The notes beneath the pieces are model-generated. The model saw only the letters and a program-made list of their open reading frames with translations. It did no database searches and was not told where the DNA came from. From the NCBI RefSeq assembly GCF_041538045.1, contig NZ_JBGOSE010000001.1:310001-374000 (forward strand): DNA of 64,000 nt. Reading direction: 5' to 3'. This stretch comes from Aliiglaciecola sp041538045. GTDB lineage: Bacteria; Pseudomonadota; Gammaproteobacteria; Enterobacterales; Alteromonadaceae. The position numbers and the translations under genes were made by a program. Positions 1-8,913 of the stretch are shown piece by piece; positions within the stretch are counted from its first letter, which is position 1, and every line of letters begins with the position of its first letter.

Positions 1-174
1 TTAAACCTAGACTACATCTTATCTGGCACTTTGATCCGCAATGAAAAAGGGGTTCGAGTTAATGCAAGAGTGGTTTCCATGGACTCTAAAATAGTAGTTT
101 CAAGCGCGTCCATTTTGATCCCCAATTTTGTGGTTAAGTCATTACAACCAGAATACGTCATAGTTGGCGAATAA
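1..174 (+). CDS. FlgO-family outer membrane protein, C-terminal end (partial)
   Basis: The window opens inside an open frame of 57 codons ending with TAA at 172-174. The peptide reads as a beta-strand-rich C-terminus with the pattern YILSGTL...GVRVNARVVSMDSKIVVSSASILIP, which resembles the end of FlgO-type proteins (flagellum-associated outer membrane lipoproteins, as in Vibrio). The start lies outside the window, so signal peptide and length cannot be judged. It converges on mnmC. Family assignment rests on remembered motif resemblance only. Confidence 0.55.
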   Translation, partial: LNLDYILSGTLIRNEKGVRVNARVVSMDSKIVVSSASILIPNFVVKSLQPEYVIVGE

Positions 175-210
175 TCCCTAAACCCCTAACGATTTTAGCA
201 ATTTAGGGAT
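174..210. terminator. possible bidirectional terminator between FlgO-like gene and mnmC
   Basis: A perfect 9-bp inverted repeat, ATCCCTAAA at 174-182 and TTTAGGGAT at 202-210, lies between two convergent genes and ends just before the mnmC stop. The 19-nt loop is long and there is no good T tract, so this is a weak candidate. Confidence 0.3.
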
Positions 211-214
211 CAGT

Positions 215-2242
215 TTAAGTATAAATCCGGCGGATTAAGTTTTTAATCAAAAACCGATTTGGGTTGAGGGCATCAAGAAGTTGTTTGGCCATAGGTAAGG
301 GCTCGTTATTTATCTGCGATGCTAACAACTCAGATAGTAGGGGGGCAGTGGTTAATCCTCTAGAGCCTAAACCCGCAAAAACATACAACCCCTCTAAGTC
401 CTGCGCATCTGCATAATGCTCAATGGGTAAAGCTTTATATAAATCTTTGAATTGTTGGGATTGCTCGTCTGCATCAAACGCTGCACCAACTGCTGGAATG
501 TGATCTGGTAACGAGCAGCGAATTGCCGCTCGCCCTGTTTCTTGTCCATAAAGATCCTCTGCCCAACTGGTTTTCGCTAATGCCTTTCTGTGCATTTGTA
601 AATTAGTGCTTTGTTCTATGCTGCGATACTCTTGATTGGTATCTTGTTTGACGTAAGTCGACCCCAGGGCATGAAATCCATTCATTGCAGGCGTCATGTA
701 GCCCTTGTGACATAACACGGTTTGCAACTTATCCAAGGGAGTTTGGGTTGGGATAGCCTCAACTTGGCCTCTTACCATTTGAAAAGGGATTGCGTTGCAG
801 TATGAAAACTGGCTGATATCAGACCCAGTGGCAATTACCAAAGCGTCAAACTGTTTAGTATGACTGGCATATTTATCAGGTAGTTCTACCCTCCAATGTT
901 CGCCAGATTTACTGAGCCCCGTCACTTCAGCATCCAGCAATAGTTCACAATTCCCTTGCTCTTGAGCGCATCGAATCATTGCATCGACCAAATCAGGTGG
1001 GTTTAACCATCCTCCTTGTGGGATAAATAGTCCTTCGTAGGGCAAATCTAACCCAGAGATACGCGTGGATGTTACTGGGTCACTATAGCCAACCAGAGAC
1101 TCTGGCCAAATATTGTTATGTAATAAGTTTTGCTGACGTTTTACCACCGATGGGTTAAAGCCCAACTGCAGTACGCCACACCACTGGTGTGCATATGGGT
1201 AGCCTTGCTCAAGCAGTTGCTTATAACGGCGACAAGCAAAACCAAAGGATATTGCTTGAATTCGACTCGCAATATTCGCTTCGGCATTAAGTTGTGGATA
1301 AAAACCACCTTGAGGATTGCCAGACGCCCCTTGTGCGACTTTAGAGTCTTTGCACATTAAAGTGACGTTAAACCCTTTTTGGACCAAAGAAAGGGCTATA
1401 TTTGCAGCAGCGATGCCGCCTCCAATAACGCCTATGGTTTGTTTCTGTTTTGCTGTTGTGGTTCGCATGCCGTGACGTTGAAAGTAGCGGGCAGTTCGGC
1501 GATTGACATCAGGGAGATTAAAGTGACCCACTAACATGTCTCTTTTACGTCCATACCCTTTGGCTTTTTTGACCTCAAAACCTTGTTCAGCTATGCCTCG
1601 TTTAACTATGCCCGCAGCAGTAAAGGTTGCAAAAGTAGCGCCTTGCTTGCTTAGTCTAGCCATTTGTTGGTAAAGGTCTGAGCTCCACATTTGCGGATTT
1701 TTGCTCGGTGCAAAACCATCTAAAAACCAAGCATCAACAAGCCCTTGAGGAAGATTGTGCATGCTCGAAAAAACCTCATTAGCTTCACCTAACCAAAGAT
1801 CAAGTATCACCTTTCCGCTATCAAAACTCAGGCGATGGCAGCCAGCGACTAAATCAGGATAGTCTTTGGTTAACTGTGCTGAGTAGTGATTTAATTCTGG
1901 CCATTTATTTAAGGCCGTGATTAAGTCGACCTTGGGAATCGGAAACTTTTCACAACTAATGAAATGCAAACACTCAGGGGTTGCATCATTTGGTGATTGA
2001 CTTAATTGGTCAAAAAGTTGCCAAACAGCCAAAAAATTTAAACCTGTCCCAAAACCCGTTTCAGCAATCACAAAATTTCTTTGACGGTGTGTTGTCCATA
2101 CATCAGGTAGTTGATTATTTTTTATAAAAACGTAACGACTTTCCTCTAACCCGTTGTGATTAGAGAAATACACATCGTCGAAATCTTCTGCAACGGGAGT
2201 ACCTTCAGAGTTGTAAACGATTTTGGCTGGTTGAATAGTCAA
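215..2242 (-). CDS. mnmC: bifunctional tRNA (mnm5s2U34) methyltransferase / FAD-dependent cmnm5s2U34 oxidoreductase MnmC
   Basis: Predicted to complete the mnm5s2U modification at tRNA wobble position 34: the FAD domain removes the carboxymethyl group and the methyltransferase domain methylates the product. The 675-residue length is close to the E. coli enzyme. The N-terminal SAM-binding motif ETGFGTGLNF is at residues 61-70, and the DGFAP motif of this methyltransferase family is near residue 175. The FAD dinucleotide-binding motif GVIGGGIAAA begins at residue 271. Near the C-terminus FAGLGSRGLTTAP is typical of the oxidoreductase half. It is divergent from fabB, as in E. coli, with about 210 bp between the starts. 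Both domains look intact. Confidence 0.93.
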   Translation of the reverse strand: MTIQPAKIVYNSEGTPVAEDFDDVYFSNHNGLEESRYVFIKNNQLPDVWTTHRQRNFVIAETGFGTGLNFLAVWQLFDQLSQSPNDATPECLHFISCEKFPIPKVDLITALNKWPELNHYSAQLTKDYPDLVAGCHRLSFDSGKVILDLWLGEANEVFSSMHNLPQGLVDAWFLDGFAPSKNPQMWSSDLYQQMARLSKQGATFATFTAAGIVKRGIAEQGFEVKKAKGYGRKRDMLVGHFNLPDVNRRTARYFQRHGMRTTTAKQKQTIGVIGGGIAAANIALSLVQKGFNVTLMCKDSKVAQGASGNPQGGFYPQLNAEANIASRIQAISFGFACRRYKQLLEQGYPYAHQWCGVLQLGFNPSVVKRQQNLLHNNIWPESLVGYSDPVTSTRISGLDLPYEGLFIPQGGWLNPPDLVDAMIRCAQEQGNCELLLDAEVTGLSKSGEHWRVELPDKYASHTKQFDALVIATGSDISQFSYCNAIPFQMVRGQVEAIPTQTPLDKLQTVLCHKGYMTPAMNGFHALGSTYVKQDTNQEYRSIEQSTNLQMHRKALAKTSWAEDLYGQETGRAAIRCSLPDHIPAVGAAFDADEQSQQFKDLYKALPIEHYADAQDLEGLYVFAGLGSRGLTTAPLLSELLASQINNEPLPMAKQLLDALNPNRFLIKNLIRRIYT

Positions 2243-2372
2243 CGGGGGTCCTTAATTTATATTTGAATCATACAGATAACCGGATTCAAGTTTATTCTGA
2301 TTAAAAATGGTGATTTTTAGGAAACTTATTAATTCCCATGCTAGCATTACTAAAAGCATTATTTCATTTAGC

Positions 2373-2396
2373 ATAAGAGCAGACCAGTTAAGTCTG
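2373..2396. promoter_or_regulatory. FadR-like half site and inverted repeat upstream of fabB
   Basis: GACCAGTT at 2382-2389 matches the right half of the enterobacterial FadR consensus (AACTGGTCNGACCAGTT), while the left half (from 2373) matches poorly. The same bases form a short inverted repeat, CAGAC 2380-2384 and GTCTG 2392-2396. The position about 60 bp upstream of fabB would suit an activator. FadR activation of fabB is known in E. coli; here it is only suggested. Confidence 0.25.
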
Positions 2397-2452
2397 TAAA
2401 ATCATTATTATATGCGGAAAATTCTTCGATTAAATCGTAAAAAAGGTGAAAA

Positions 2453-3667
2453 ATGAGAAGAGCAGTCATAACAGGTATCGGTATTGTTTCTAGCATAGGG
2501 AATAACCAGAAAGAAGTTCTGGATTCCTTGCAACAAGGTCGTTCAGGCATCACCTTTTCAGATGAGTTCGCGGAGATGGGTTTGCGTTCACAGGTCTGGG
2601 GAAAGGTAGATATCGATTTTAAAGAACATATCGATCGCAAACAGTTACGCTTTATGGGTGACGCAGCGGCTTATGCATACATTGCTATGCAACAAGCTGT
2701 TGAAGACTCGGGTTTACCTGAAGATCAGGTGTCCAACATTCGAACTGGTATTATTGCAGGTTCTGGTGGTGCGTCATCAAAAAGTCAGGTAGATGCTGCT
2801 GATATTTTGCGTGAAAAAGGGGTGAAACGAGTCGGTCCTTACATGGTCACCAAATCTATGGCCAGTACCGTTTCTGCATGTTTGGCAACCCCCTTTAAAA
2901 TTAAAGGTATCAATTATTCAATTGCTTCAGCTTGTGCTACCAGTGCCCACTGTATTGGTAACGCTCTAGAGTTGATTCAGCTGAACAAACAAGATGTTGT
3001 ATTTGCTGGTGGCGGTGAAGAACTACACTGGACATTATCTGTGCAGTTTGATGCTATGGGTGCATTGTCATCGAAGTACAATGATAATCCGGAAGTGGCT
3101 TCACGTACCTATGATGCTGATCGTGATGGCTTTGTTAGCTCTGGCGGTGGCGGTATGGTCGTGGTTGAAGAACTTGAACATGCCTTAGCGCGTGGTGCTA
3201 AAATTTATGCCGAAGTGGTTGGTTACGGTGCTACTTCTGATGGTGTAGATATGGTTGCTCCTTCTGGTGAAGGCGCGGTTCGTTGCATGCAAATGGCGAT
3301 GCAAGACGTAGATACTCCCATTGATTACCTTAATACCCACGGTACTTCTACGCCGGTAGGTGATGTTAAAGAATTGGCGGCCATTCAAGAAGTGTTTGGT
3401 GGCAAGAGTCCTGCAATCAGCTCAACCAAGTCTATGACTGGTCATGCACTTGGTGCTGCTGGTGTTAATGAAACTATTTACAGTATTTTGATGATGGAAA
3501 ATGACTTCATTGCACCATCCATTAATATTGATAATTTAGATGAAGCGGCTGAAGGTCTAGATGTCGTGACCTCACCACGTGAAGCTAAACTGAATACTAT
3601 CATGTCAAACAGTTTTGGTTTCGGTGGAACGAACGCAACATTAGTGTTGAAAAAATACGAAGCTTAA
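2453..3667 (+). CDS. fabB: 3-oxoacyl-[ACP] synthase I
   Basis: Condensing enzyme of type II fatty acid synthesis, needed in gammaproteobacteria for unsaturated fatty acid elongation. The 404 residues match FabB length. The catalytic triad is visible: Cys161 in SACATSAH, His296 in NTHGTSTPVGD and His331 in TKSMTGHALGAAG, with the conserved Lys326. A glycine-rich C-terminal NSFGFGGTNA motif is present. ATG at 2453 is preceded by AAAAGGTGAAAA, a usable ribosome site. Divergent from mnmC, as in many gammaproteobacteria. Confidence 0.96.
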   Translation: MRRAVITGIGIVSSIGNNQKEVLDSLQQGRSGITFSDEFAEMGLRSQVWGKVDIDFKEHIDRKQLRFMGDAAAYAYIAMQQAVEDSGLPEDQVSNIRTGIIAGSGGASSKSQVDAADILREKGVKRVGPYMVTKSMASTVSACLATPFKIKGINYSIASACATSAHCIGNALELIQLNKQDVVFAGGGEELHWTLSVQFDAMGALSSKYNDNPEVASRTYDADRDGFVSSGGGGMVVVEELEHALARGAKIYAEVVGYGATSDGVDMVAPSGEGAVRCMQMAMQDVDTPIDYLNTHGTSTPVGDVKELAAIQEVFGGKSPAISSTKSMTGHALGAAGVNETIYSILMMENDFIAPSINIDNLDEAAEGLDVVTSPREAKLNTIMSNSFGFGGTNATLVLKKYEA

Positions 3668-3677
3668 GGGCTTTTTA

Positions 3678-3702
3678 GTGGGCAAGGTATTACCTTGCTC
3701 AC
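3678..3702 (+). terminator. fabB terminator candidate
   Basis: An 11-bp stem (GTGGGCAAGGT pairing with ACCTTGCTCAC, one G-U pair) with a 3-nt loop begins 11 bp after the fabB stop and reaches the stop codon of the convergent regulator gene. The following TATATTT tract is weak. Confidence 0.45.
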
Positions 3703-4394
3703 TATATTTCACACAAAGCTTCTAACTCCTGCATATTGATAATTTCTATCATTCCATAATCAACTTTTATTATATTCTTCTGACCTAATTGGTTTAATAG
3801 CTTATTTACTGTTTGTCGTGAGCTGTTGATCATATGGGCCAATGATTCTTGTGATATGCCAATTTGTTTGGTTTTTTGGTGTTGACCTGCGTTATGAAGA
3901 CCGTTCACCAGCAAAATTAATCGTCGAGCCAATTGTCCTAATAATGACAATCCACCTGTCTCATCGATTAAATTAAATGTCACTCTAATTCGCTGACACA
4001 ACATGCGCATAAAATACGGATAAAAGTGGGGGTTATCTTGCAGTAATTTTTGAAATGCGAGTTTTGGCACTATCAGTAAATGAGATTTTTCATCAGCATG
4101 GGCGTCATGGGTTCTGGGTAAATTATCAAACATTGATATTTCCCCAAACCAAATGCCATTTTCAAGCCATGTCAGCACCATTTCTTTGCCTTGCGAATTA
4201 ACATTACTTACCCGAATTTTGCCTTTTGAAATACAGTACATACCATCTGCACTATCGCCTTTAGCATATAAAATTTGCCCTTTGTTAAGGACTTTTAACT
4301 TACTCACCGCAATCAACCCTTGAATAACATGGAGAGGCAGTTGATCCAGCCAATTATTGTGTTTGAAAAGATGTTCTATTTCCGAAATATCCAT
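3702..4394 (-). CDS. Crp/Fnr-family transcriptional regulator
   Basis: A 230-residue protein with an N-terminal cyclic-nucleotide-binding-type beta-roll (KGDSADGMYCISKGKIRV...FGEISMFDN) and a C-terminal winged helix containing ISQESLAHMINSSRQTVNKLLNQL, the recognition helix region of Crp-type factors. No cysteine cluster typical of Fnr is seen in the N-terminus. The start is placed at ATG 4394 (MDISEIEH), preceded by GGAATTGCC; the open frame extends upstream to a TTG at 4460 but that would overlap the divergent neighbour. It shares a 99-bp intergenic region with the aldolase-like gene, which it may regulate. The ligand is unknown. Confidence 0.85.
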   Translation of the reverse strand: MDISEIEHLFKHNNWLDQLPLHVIQGLIAVSKLKVLNKGQILYAKGDSADGMYCISKGKIRVSNVNSQGKEMVLTWLENGIWFGEISMFDNLPRTHDAHADEKSHLLIVPKLAFQKLLQDNPHFYPYFMRMLCQRIRVTFNLIDETGGLSLLGQLARRLILLVNGLHNAGQHQKTKQIGISQESLAHMINSSRQTVNKLLNQLGQKNIIKVDYGMIEIINMQELEALCEI

Positions 4395-4493
4395 GGCAAT
4401 TCCATAAAGATTGTCAAATTGGCGACAGTGTAACCCAAATAAATGCCTTACAGTGGCCAAATGTTATTAAATTGTAATTTCGGAGTAATAAAT

Positions 4494-5249
4494 ATGGTCG
4501 CTAGTGTTAAACAAAGAGTAAGTGAACAGGAATGGCAAATGCGTGTGGATTTAGCCGCCTGTTATCGGATTATCGCCCATTATGGATGGGACGATTTAGT
4601 GTTTACCCATATCTCCGCTCGGGTACCTGGACCTGAGCATCACTTTTTAATTAATCCCTATGGTTTATTATTTGAAGAAGTGACAGCATCCAACTTAGTC
4701 AAAGTGGACTTGCAAGGCAATATTGTAATGGATAGCGAATTCAATATTAACCCAGCGGGGTTTACTATTCACAGTGCCGTGCATGAAGCAAGAGAAGATG
4801 CCTTGTGTGTGTTGCATTTACACACCACAGCTGGCGTCGCGATATCGACTTTAAAAGACGGGTTACAGGCCTACAGCCAACAGTCATTGTTTCCCTTATC
4901 TTCAATGGCCTACCATGACTATGAAGGAGTGGCACTCAATCCTGATGAAAAAAGTCGTTTAGTAGAAGATTTAGGCGATAACAGTTTTATGATTTTGCGC
5001 AACCATGGATTACTTACTTGTGGAGAGTCAATTGCGGATACTTTTTTGGGAATGTTCATGTTGCAACGTTCATGCGAAATCCAATTGCAAGCCCAAGCAA
5101 CGGGACAGCCCATGATTAAAATTCCAGATCCCATATTAAGTGGTATCAAAGCCCAAGCGAAACAGGTGACTCGCTCTGCTGGTGGCGCTTTAGCTTGGCC
5201 AGGTATATTGCGTAAATTAGATCGTATTAATCCAGGCTACGACCAATAG
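4494..5249 (+). CDS. class II aldolase/adducin-family protein
   Basis: A 251-residue protein with the class II aldolase/adducin fold. Metal-site histidines are seen in VLHLHTTAG and in the downstream RNHGLLTCG motif, as in fuculose- and ribulose-phosphate epimerase/aldolases. The N-terminal stretch ACYRIIAHYGWDDLVFTHISAR is typical of the widespread uncharacterised branch often annotated as class II aldolase/adducin domain protein. The start is ATG 4494 with CGGAG 8 bp upstream; a longer frame from ATG 4443 would add 17 residues lacking family resemblance and run into the divergent promoter region. The substrate cannot be predicted. Confidence 0.85.
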   Translation: MVASVKQRVSEQEWQMRVDLAACYRIIAHYGWDDLVFTHISARVPGPEHHFLINPYGLLFEEVTASNLVKVDLQGNIVMDSEFNINPAGFTIHSAVHEAREDALCVLHLHTTAGVAISTLKDGLQAYSQQSLFPLSSMAYHDYEGVALNPDEKSRLVEDLGDNSFMILRNHGLLTCGESIADTFLGMFMLQRSCEIQLQAQATGQPMIKIPDPILSGIKAQAKQVTRSAGGALAWPGILRKLDRINPGYDQ

Positions 5250-5272
5250 TTTAGAAGGTTTTCACATGGCTA

Positions 5273-5307
5273 AAAAAAGGTTTTTCAATTACTGAAAAAC
5301 CTTTTTT
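5273..5307. terminator. bidirectional rho-independent terminator
   Basis: A perfect 15-bp stem, AAAAAAGGTTTTTCA (5273-5287) with TGAAAAACCTTTTTT (5293-5307), has a 5-nt loop. With A and T runs on both flanks it can serve the aldolase gene and the convergent FKBP gene. Confidence 0.85.
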
Positions 5308-5343
5308 ATTAACATCGATACTGATGTTATCGGCGAACAAAGT

Positions 5344-5814
5344 TTATTGAATGTCTAAAAGCTCAACCTCGAAAATAAGCAAAGAACCTGGGGTGATGCT
5401 TCCCGTGGCATTGTCGCCGTAGGCTAAATCAGCGGGTATAAAAAATTTAAATTTGTCACCCACTACCATGAGCTGAACGCCTTCTGTCCAACCAGCAATG
5501 ACTTGATTCAAAGGAAAACTAATAGGCTGCCCTCTGTCTACCGAACTGTCAAACACAGTGCCATCGATTAACGTACCATGATAGTGAACCTTTACCGTAG
5601 AGGTAGGCGTTGGGTGGGCTTCACCGTCGCCTTTTTGTAATACTTGGTATTGCAAGCCAGAAGCCGTTTCCACCACACCTTCGGTGGCTTTGTTTTTGCT
5701 TAAAAATGCCTTGGCTGTTGCGGTGTTTTCAACGGCTAACTTTCTATTATTTGAATTTCTATTGAAGTAGAATACTGCTAATGCAATAACCACGGCTAAA
5801 ACAATAAACTTCAT
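5344..5814 (-). CDS. membrane-anchored FKBP-type peptidyl-prolyl cis-trans isomerase
   Basis: A 156-residue protein. Residues 1-18 form a single hydrophobic segment, so it is probably tethered to the inner membrane facing the periplasm. The FKBP domain starts around residue 48 (VETASGLQYQVLQKGDG) and includes VKVHYHGTLIDGTVFDSS, FPLNQVIAGWTEGVQLM and the FFIPADLAYGD core motif, all typical of the FklB/FkpA group. It is shorter than FkpA because it lacks the N-terminal dimerisation domain. The next gene upstream on the same strand is the M20 peptidase (60 bp apart), possibly cotranscribed. Confidence 0.9.
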   Translation of the reverse strand: MKFIVLAVVIALAVFYFNRNSNNRKLAVENTATAKAFLSKNKATEGVVETASGLQYQVLQKGDGEAHPTPTSTVKVHYHGTLIDGTVFDSSVDRGQPISFPLNQVIAGWTEGVQLMVVGDKFKFFIPADLAYGDNATGSITPGSLLIFEVELLDIQ

Positions 5815-5875
5815 AACTTTTCCTATCTTTTTTGATTAATTAACGTAAATACTTAATGGGGTTTGTGTTTATAGA

Positions 5876-7270
5876 CTATTTTCCAGCTAACTCCTTAATA
5901 ATAATGCTCCAATGATCCAAGCCATCGTAAAACGCCTTAATGGGAAGCCGCTCATTCAAGCCATGGGCAAACATCTCATTTGGGTCCATAAAGGCACTGG
6001 ATATCGCCCATGTTGGGATCCCAGCCTTACGAAAGTGCATACCATCGGTGCCACCGGATTCCATGTAAGGGATAATATCTAGGTTGGGATACCGTACGTG
6101 TACGGCTTTAGCAATGGCCGACATCACGTCTTCCCGTAATTCGGATACGGGGCTTTCAATTGGCGTGCCCAAAGTGACAAATTCAATTTCATCGTTATCA
6201 ACGACGGTTTGCAAGCTTTGTTTAACCTCTGCAACAGTGACTCCAGGGAAAATGCGACAATTCACTGTGGCCGTTGCGGATTGGGGTAGGGCATTTTCAG
6301 CATGGCCTGCTTGTAACATGGTGGTGACGCAAGTGGTGCGGGTTGTCCCCACGTAAGACGACTCTAACTCTAAGCGATCAGATGCTTGTTTATCAGTAGG
6401 GTTTTCAGCGAATGCTAACATTACCCCACCTAATTCACCGCCTAGTTGTTTCCCTGTAATACGAAAAAAGTTGCGGGTCATATCTGTCCACCTTACCGGG
6501 AAGTGATAGTCTCTTATTTTCAATAAAGCCGTTGAGAGCTCATAAATGGCGTTGTCGGGACGTGGACGAGAACTATGACCGCCTTTATTACGCAACGTCA
6601 GTTCAAAACTCACATAGGTTTTTTCTGCAGCTTGTACTTTGTAAGTTAGTGCGTTGCCATTTGCATCCAAACTACCGCCTCCAGCATCTGAATTTAACGC
6701 AAACTCTGCAGTTGCCAATTCTGGACGTTCATTGGCTAACATACGAGTGGTGACCATACCGGTTTCTTCATCACCTGAAAAAACTAGGTAGAGCGCTCGA
6801 TTAGGTACAAATCCCTGTTTTTTTAAACGAATAAACGTTGATGAGAGCATGGCAATGCCATACTTATTATCAATGCTACCACGTCCATAAAAGTTCTTAT
6901 CATCTTGGGTCAATTCAAAGGGTGGGCGTTCCCAATCTTTTGCCAAGGCCGAAACCACATCCATATGGCCCAATAACAAAATAGGCTTTTTTTGGCTTAA
7001 ACCATTAGTTGGATAACGCACAATTAATGACGCAGTTTCCCCGCTAGGAATAATCTGAGTATCGTCTTCCCTAAAGCCAACCTGTTTAAATTCATCAGCT
7101 AAATAAGCTGCCATTTTCGGCACATTTCCTTTGCCCGCAACAGTGGGAATGCCGACGATTGTGCGATAAATCTCCAAGGATTTTTTAGCATGTTCGGAAT
7201 CTTGTACGTTATTTGCCAACGCTGAGGTGGTTGATATCAGCAAGATACCAAGTACTAAAGCATATTTCAT
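5876..7270 (-). CDS. exported M20-family metallopeptidase
   Basis: A 464-residue zinc peptidase of the M20 family (carboxypeptidase/deacylase type). The signal peptide is residues 1-19 with an ALA cleavage context. Metal ligands are visible: His102 in LLGHMDVV, Asp134 in GRGSIDNKYG, the Glu168-Glu169 pair in SGDEETG, an Asp in NSDAGGG and a C-terminal GTDGMHF region. The dimerisation domain lies between, with NKGGHSSRP. It is probably periplasmic and degrades peptides or acylated amino acids. ATG 7270 follows a GAGAAAT ribosome site. Confidence 0.9.
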   Translation of the reverse strand: MKYALVLGILLISTTSALANNVQDSEHAKKSLEIYRTIVGIPTVAGKGNVPKMAAYLADEFKQVGFREDDTQIIPSGETASLIVRYPTNGLSQKKPILLLGHMDVVSALAKDWERPPFELTQDDKNFYGRGSIDNKYGIAMLSSTFIRLKKQGFVPNRALYLVFSGDEETGMVTTRMLANERPELATAEFALNSDAGGGSLDANGNALTYKVQAAEKTYVSFELTLRNKGGHSSRPRPDNAIYELSTALLKIRDYHFPVRWTDMTRNFFRITGKQLGGELGGVMLAFAENPTDKQASDRLELESSYVGTTRTTCVTTMLQAGHAENALPQSATATVNCRIFPGVTVAEVKQSLQTVVDNDEIEFVTLGTPIESPVSELREDVMSAIAKAVHVRYPNLDIIPYMESGGTDGMHFRKAGIPTWAISSAFMDPNEMFAHGLNERLPIKAFYDGLDHWSIIIKELAGK

Positions 7271-7724
7271 GGAGAAATCTCTTTGATTGGGATGGTTTGA
7301 TTCCCTAGATTAACGGGAACAAAAGATAAATGCATGCATACAGGCAGTTTTATTTTCACAAATGATATAACCCACGCAATTTTTCAGCCTAATTAACTGT
7401 CGCCAGTAACAAATTAGGCGGTGATGTCAGTGTACCCTGTTATCCTGCATCTACATGGACAGCCACCTTCAATAACCTTTTCGTGGACAGGCATCCTTTT
7501 ATAGCCCAATACCCGTTTGCTCTCGGTGGGGTGATTTTAGCCTCGCAACAGGGTAAACTGCGCCGGATCAGCTTTATGGCATGTACTCTTAACTAAACCA
7601 TTATTTTACTCGGGTATACGTCAGCGCTGGCGGGGGGATTGCCCCAATTAACAGAGCAGGGCATGTGTTCCTTGGCTTTTATTTGTTCACAGATTTTTCC
7701 TAAACCCTCGGAATAATAACAAAT
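7271..7724. other. 454-bp intergenic region before pdxB
   Basis: No gene is recognised. It holds TTCCC/GGGAA (7301-7319), a TACCCTGTT/AACAGGGTA inverted pair (7433-7441 and 7547-7555) enclosing about 105 bp, and two related words, CATGGACAGCCACC (7454-7467) and CGTGGACAGGCATC (7482-7495). The second recurs in the DUF3025 gene near 61.5 kb. The enclosed block could be a small degenerate repeat element. Confidence 0.4.
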
Positions 7725-8855
7725 ATGAAAATTTTATACGAAGACTCGATGCCCTATGCTGAGCACTTTTTCTCACCTCTTGGTGATATTAGATCATTCT
7801 CTAGTCAAACATTAACACCTGATGATCTTACGGATATCGACGTTTTATTGGTGCGCTCAACAACCAAAGTAACCGATCAATTACTTAGCAAAGCACAAAA
7901 GTTAAAATACGTTGCCACTGCAACTGCTGGTTCTGATCACATTGATAAACCTATGTTAGCGGCAAAATCTATTCCTTGGGGCAGCGCTGCAGGCTGCAAT
8001 GCAATTGCGGTGGCAGAATATGTGTTGAGTTGTTTAGTCAATGAGTATGCAGACTGCTTGACTGATTTAGCAGATGCAACCGTTGGAATTGTGGGGGCAG
8101 GTCATGTTGGTACTCAACTCGATAAACGTTTACAGGTTTTGGGCATAAAAACCAAATTATGTGATCCGCCATTACAAAAAGCCGGTGACACAAGACGTTT
8201 TTACGCCTTCGACGATATCTGTCAGTGTGATATTATTAGTTTACACGTGCCTTTTGTTGCTGAGGGTGAAGATGCTACCCACCACATGTTTGATCTTGAA
8301 AGGTTATCTAACCTGCAAGACAGTCAATTATTAATCAACGCCTGTCGTGGTGAAGTCATTGATAATCAAGCCGCAAAAAGCCTGTTACAACAAGGTAAGG
8401 CACTGCATCTGAATATGGATGTATGGGAAAATGAACCGGGGATTGATTTTGACTTGGTTCCCCACAGTCGAATTGCTACCGCCCATATTGCAGGCCATAC
8501 CCTTGAAGGTAAGGCAAGAGGGACCTATATGTTGTATGAGCAGTTGTGTCAGCGATTTGATTTGCCACAAAAATTGAATTTTGAAAGCTGTTTGCCCGCT
8601 GCTAAAACCATCGAAATTAAACACTTATCTGATAAAAGCAAAATCGGACAAATCAGTGCCGCCATTTTGAGTACTTATGATGTTAAAATGGATAGTGATT
8701 CGTTCAAACAAGGGGTGAAATCTGCTGCAGACTTCGTTTATAGCCGAAAGCACTATGCTATAAGAAGAGAATTTGCATCAGTTACCTTAAAAACTGGAAA
8801 TTTAGACATTTCCGAGGCACTCTACGGCCTTGGTTTTAATACCATTGGAGAGTAG
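7725..8855 (+). CDS. pdxB: erythronate-4-phosphate dehydrogenase
   Basis: Second step of the DXP-dependent pyridoxal 5'-phosphate pathway: oxidises 4-phospho-D-erythronate using NAD. The 376 residues match family length. The N-terminus MKILYEDSMPYAEHFF is diagnostic for PdxB. The Rossmann motif GIVGAGHVGTQL lies near residue 125, the catalytic Arg in NACRGEVIDN near 206, and the catalytic His in HIAGHTLEGKARG near 255. The last ~90 residues form the PdxB-specific dimerisation domain. It begins the conserved pdxB-asd(usg)-fimV-truA neighbourhood seen in gammaproteobacteria. Confidence 0.95.
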   Translation: MKILYEDSMPYAEHFFSPLGDIRSFSSQTLTPDDLTDIDVLLVRSTTKVTDQLLSKAQKLKYVATATAGSDHIDKPMLAAKSIPWGSAAGCNAIAVAEYVLSCLVNEYADCLTDLADATVGIVGAGHVGTQLDKRLQVLGIKTKLCDPPLQKAGDTRRFYAFDDICQCDIISLHVPFVAEGEDATHHMFDLERLSNLQDSQLLINACRGEVIDNQAAKSLLQQGKALHLNMDVWENEPGIDFDLVPHSRIATAHIAGHTLEGKARGTYMLYEQLCQRFDLPQKLNFESCLPAAKTIEIKHLSDKSKIGQISAAILSTYDVKMDSDSFKQGVKSAADFVYSRKHYAIRREFASVTLKTGNLDISEALYGLGFNTIGE

Positions 8856-8913
8856 GCTAATTGTTTATTCAGTATTAGCTTAATTTGATTATATTTTTTG
8901 GAGTAATGCACTA

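Noticed and set aside
1287..1297. DnaA-box-like TTGTGGATAA word in mnmC
   Set aside because: Single occurrence inside coding sequence, expected by chance.
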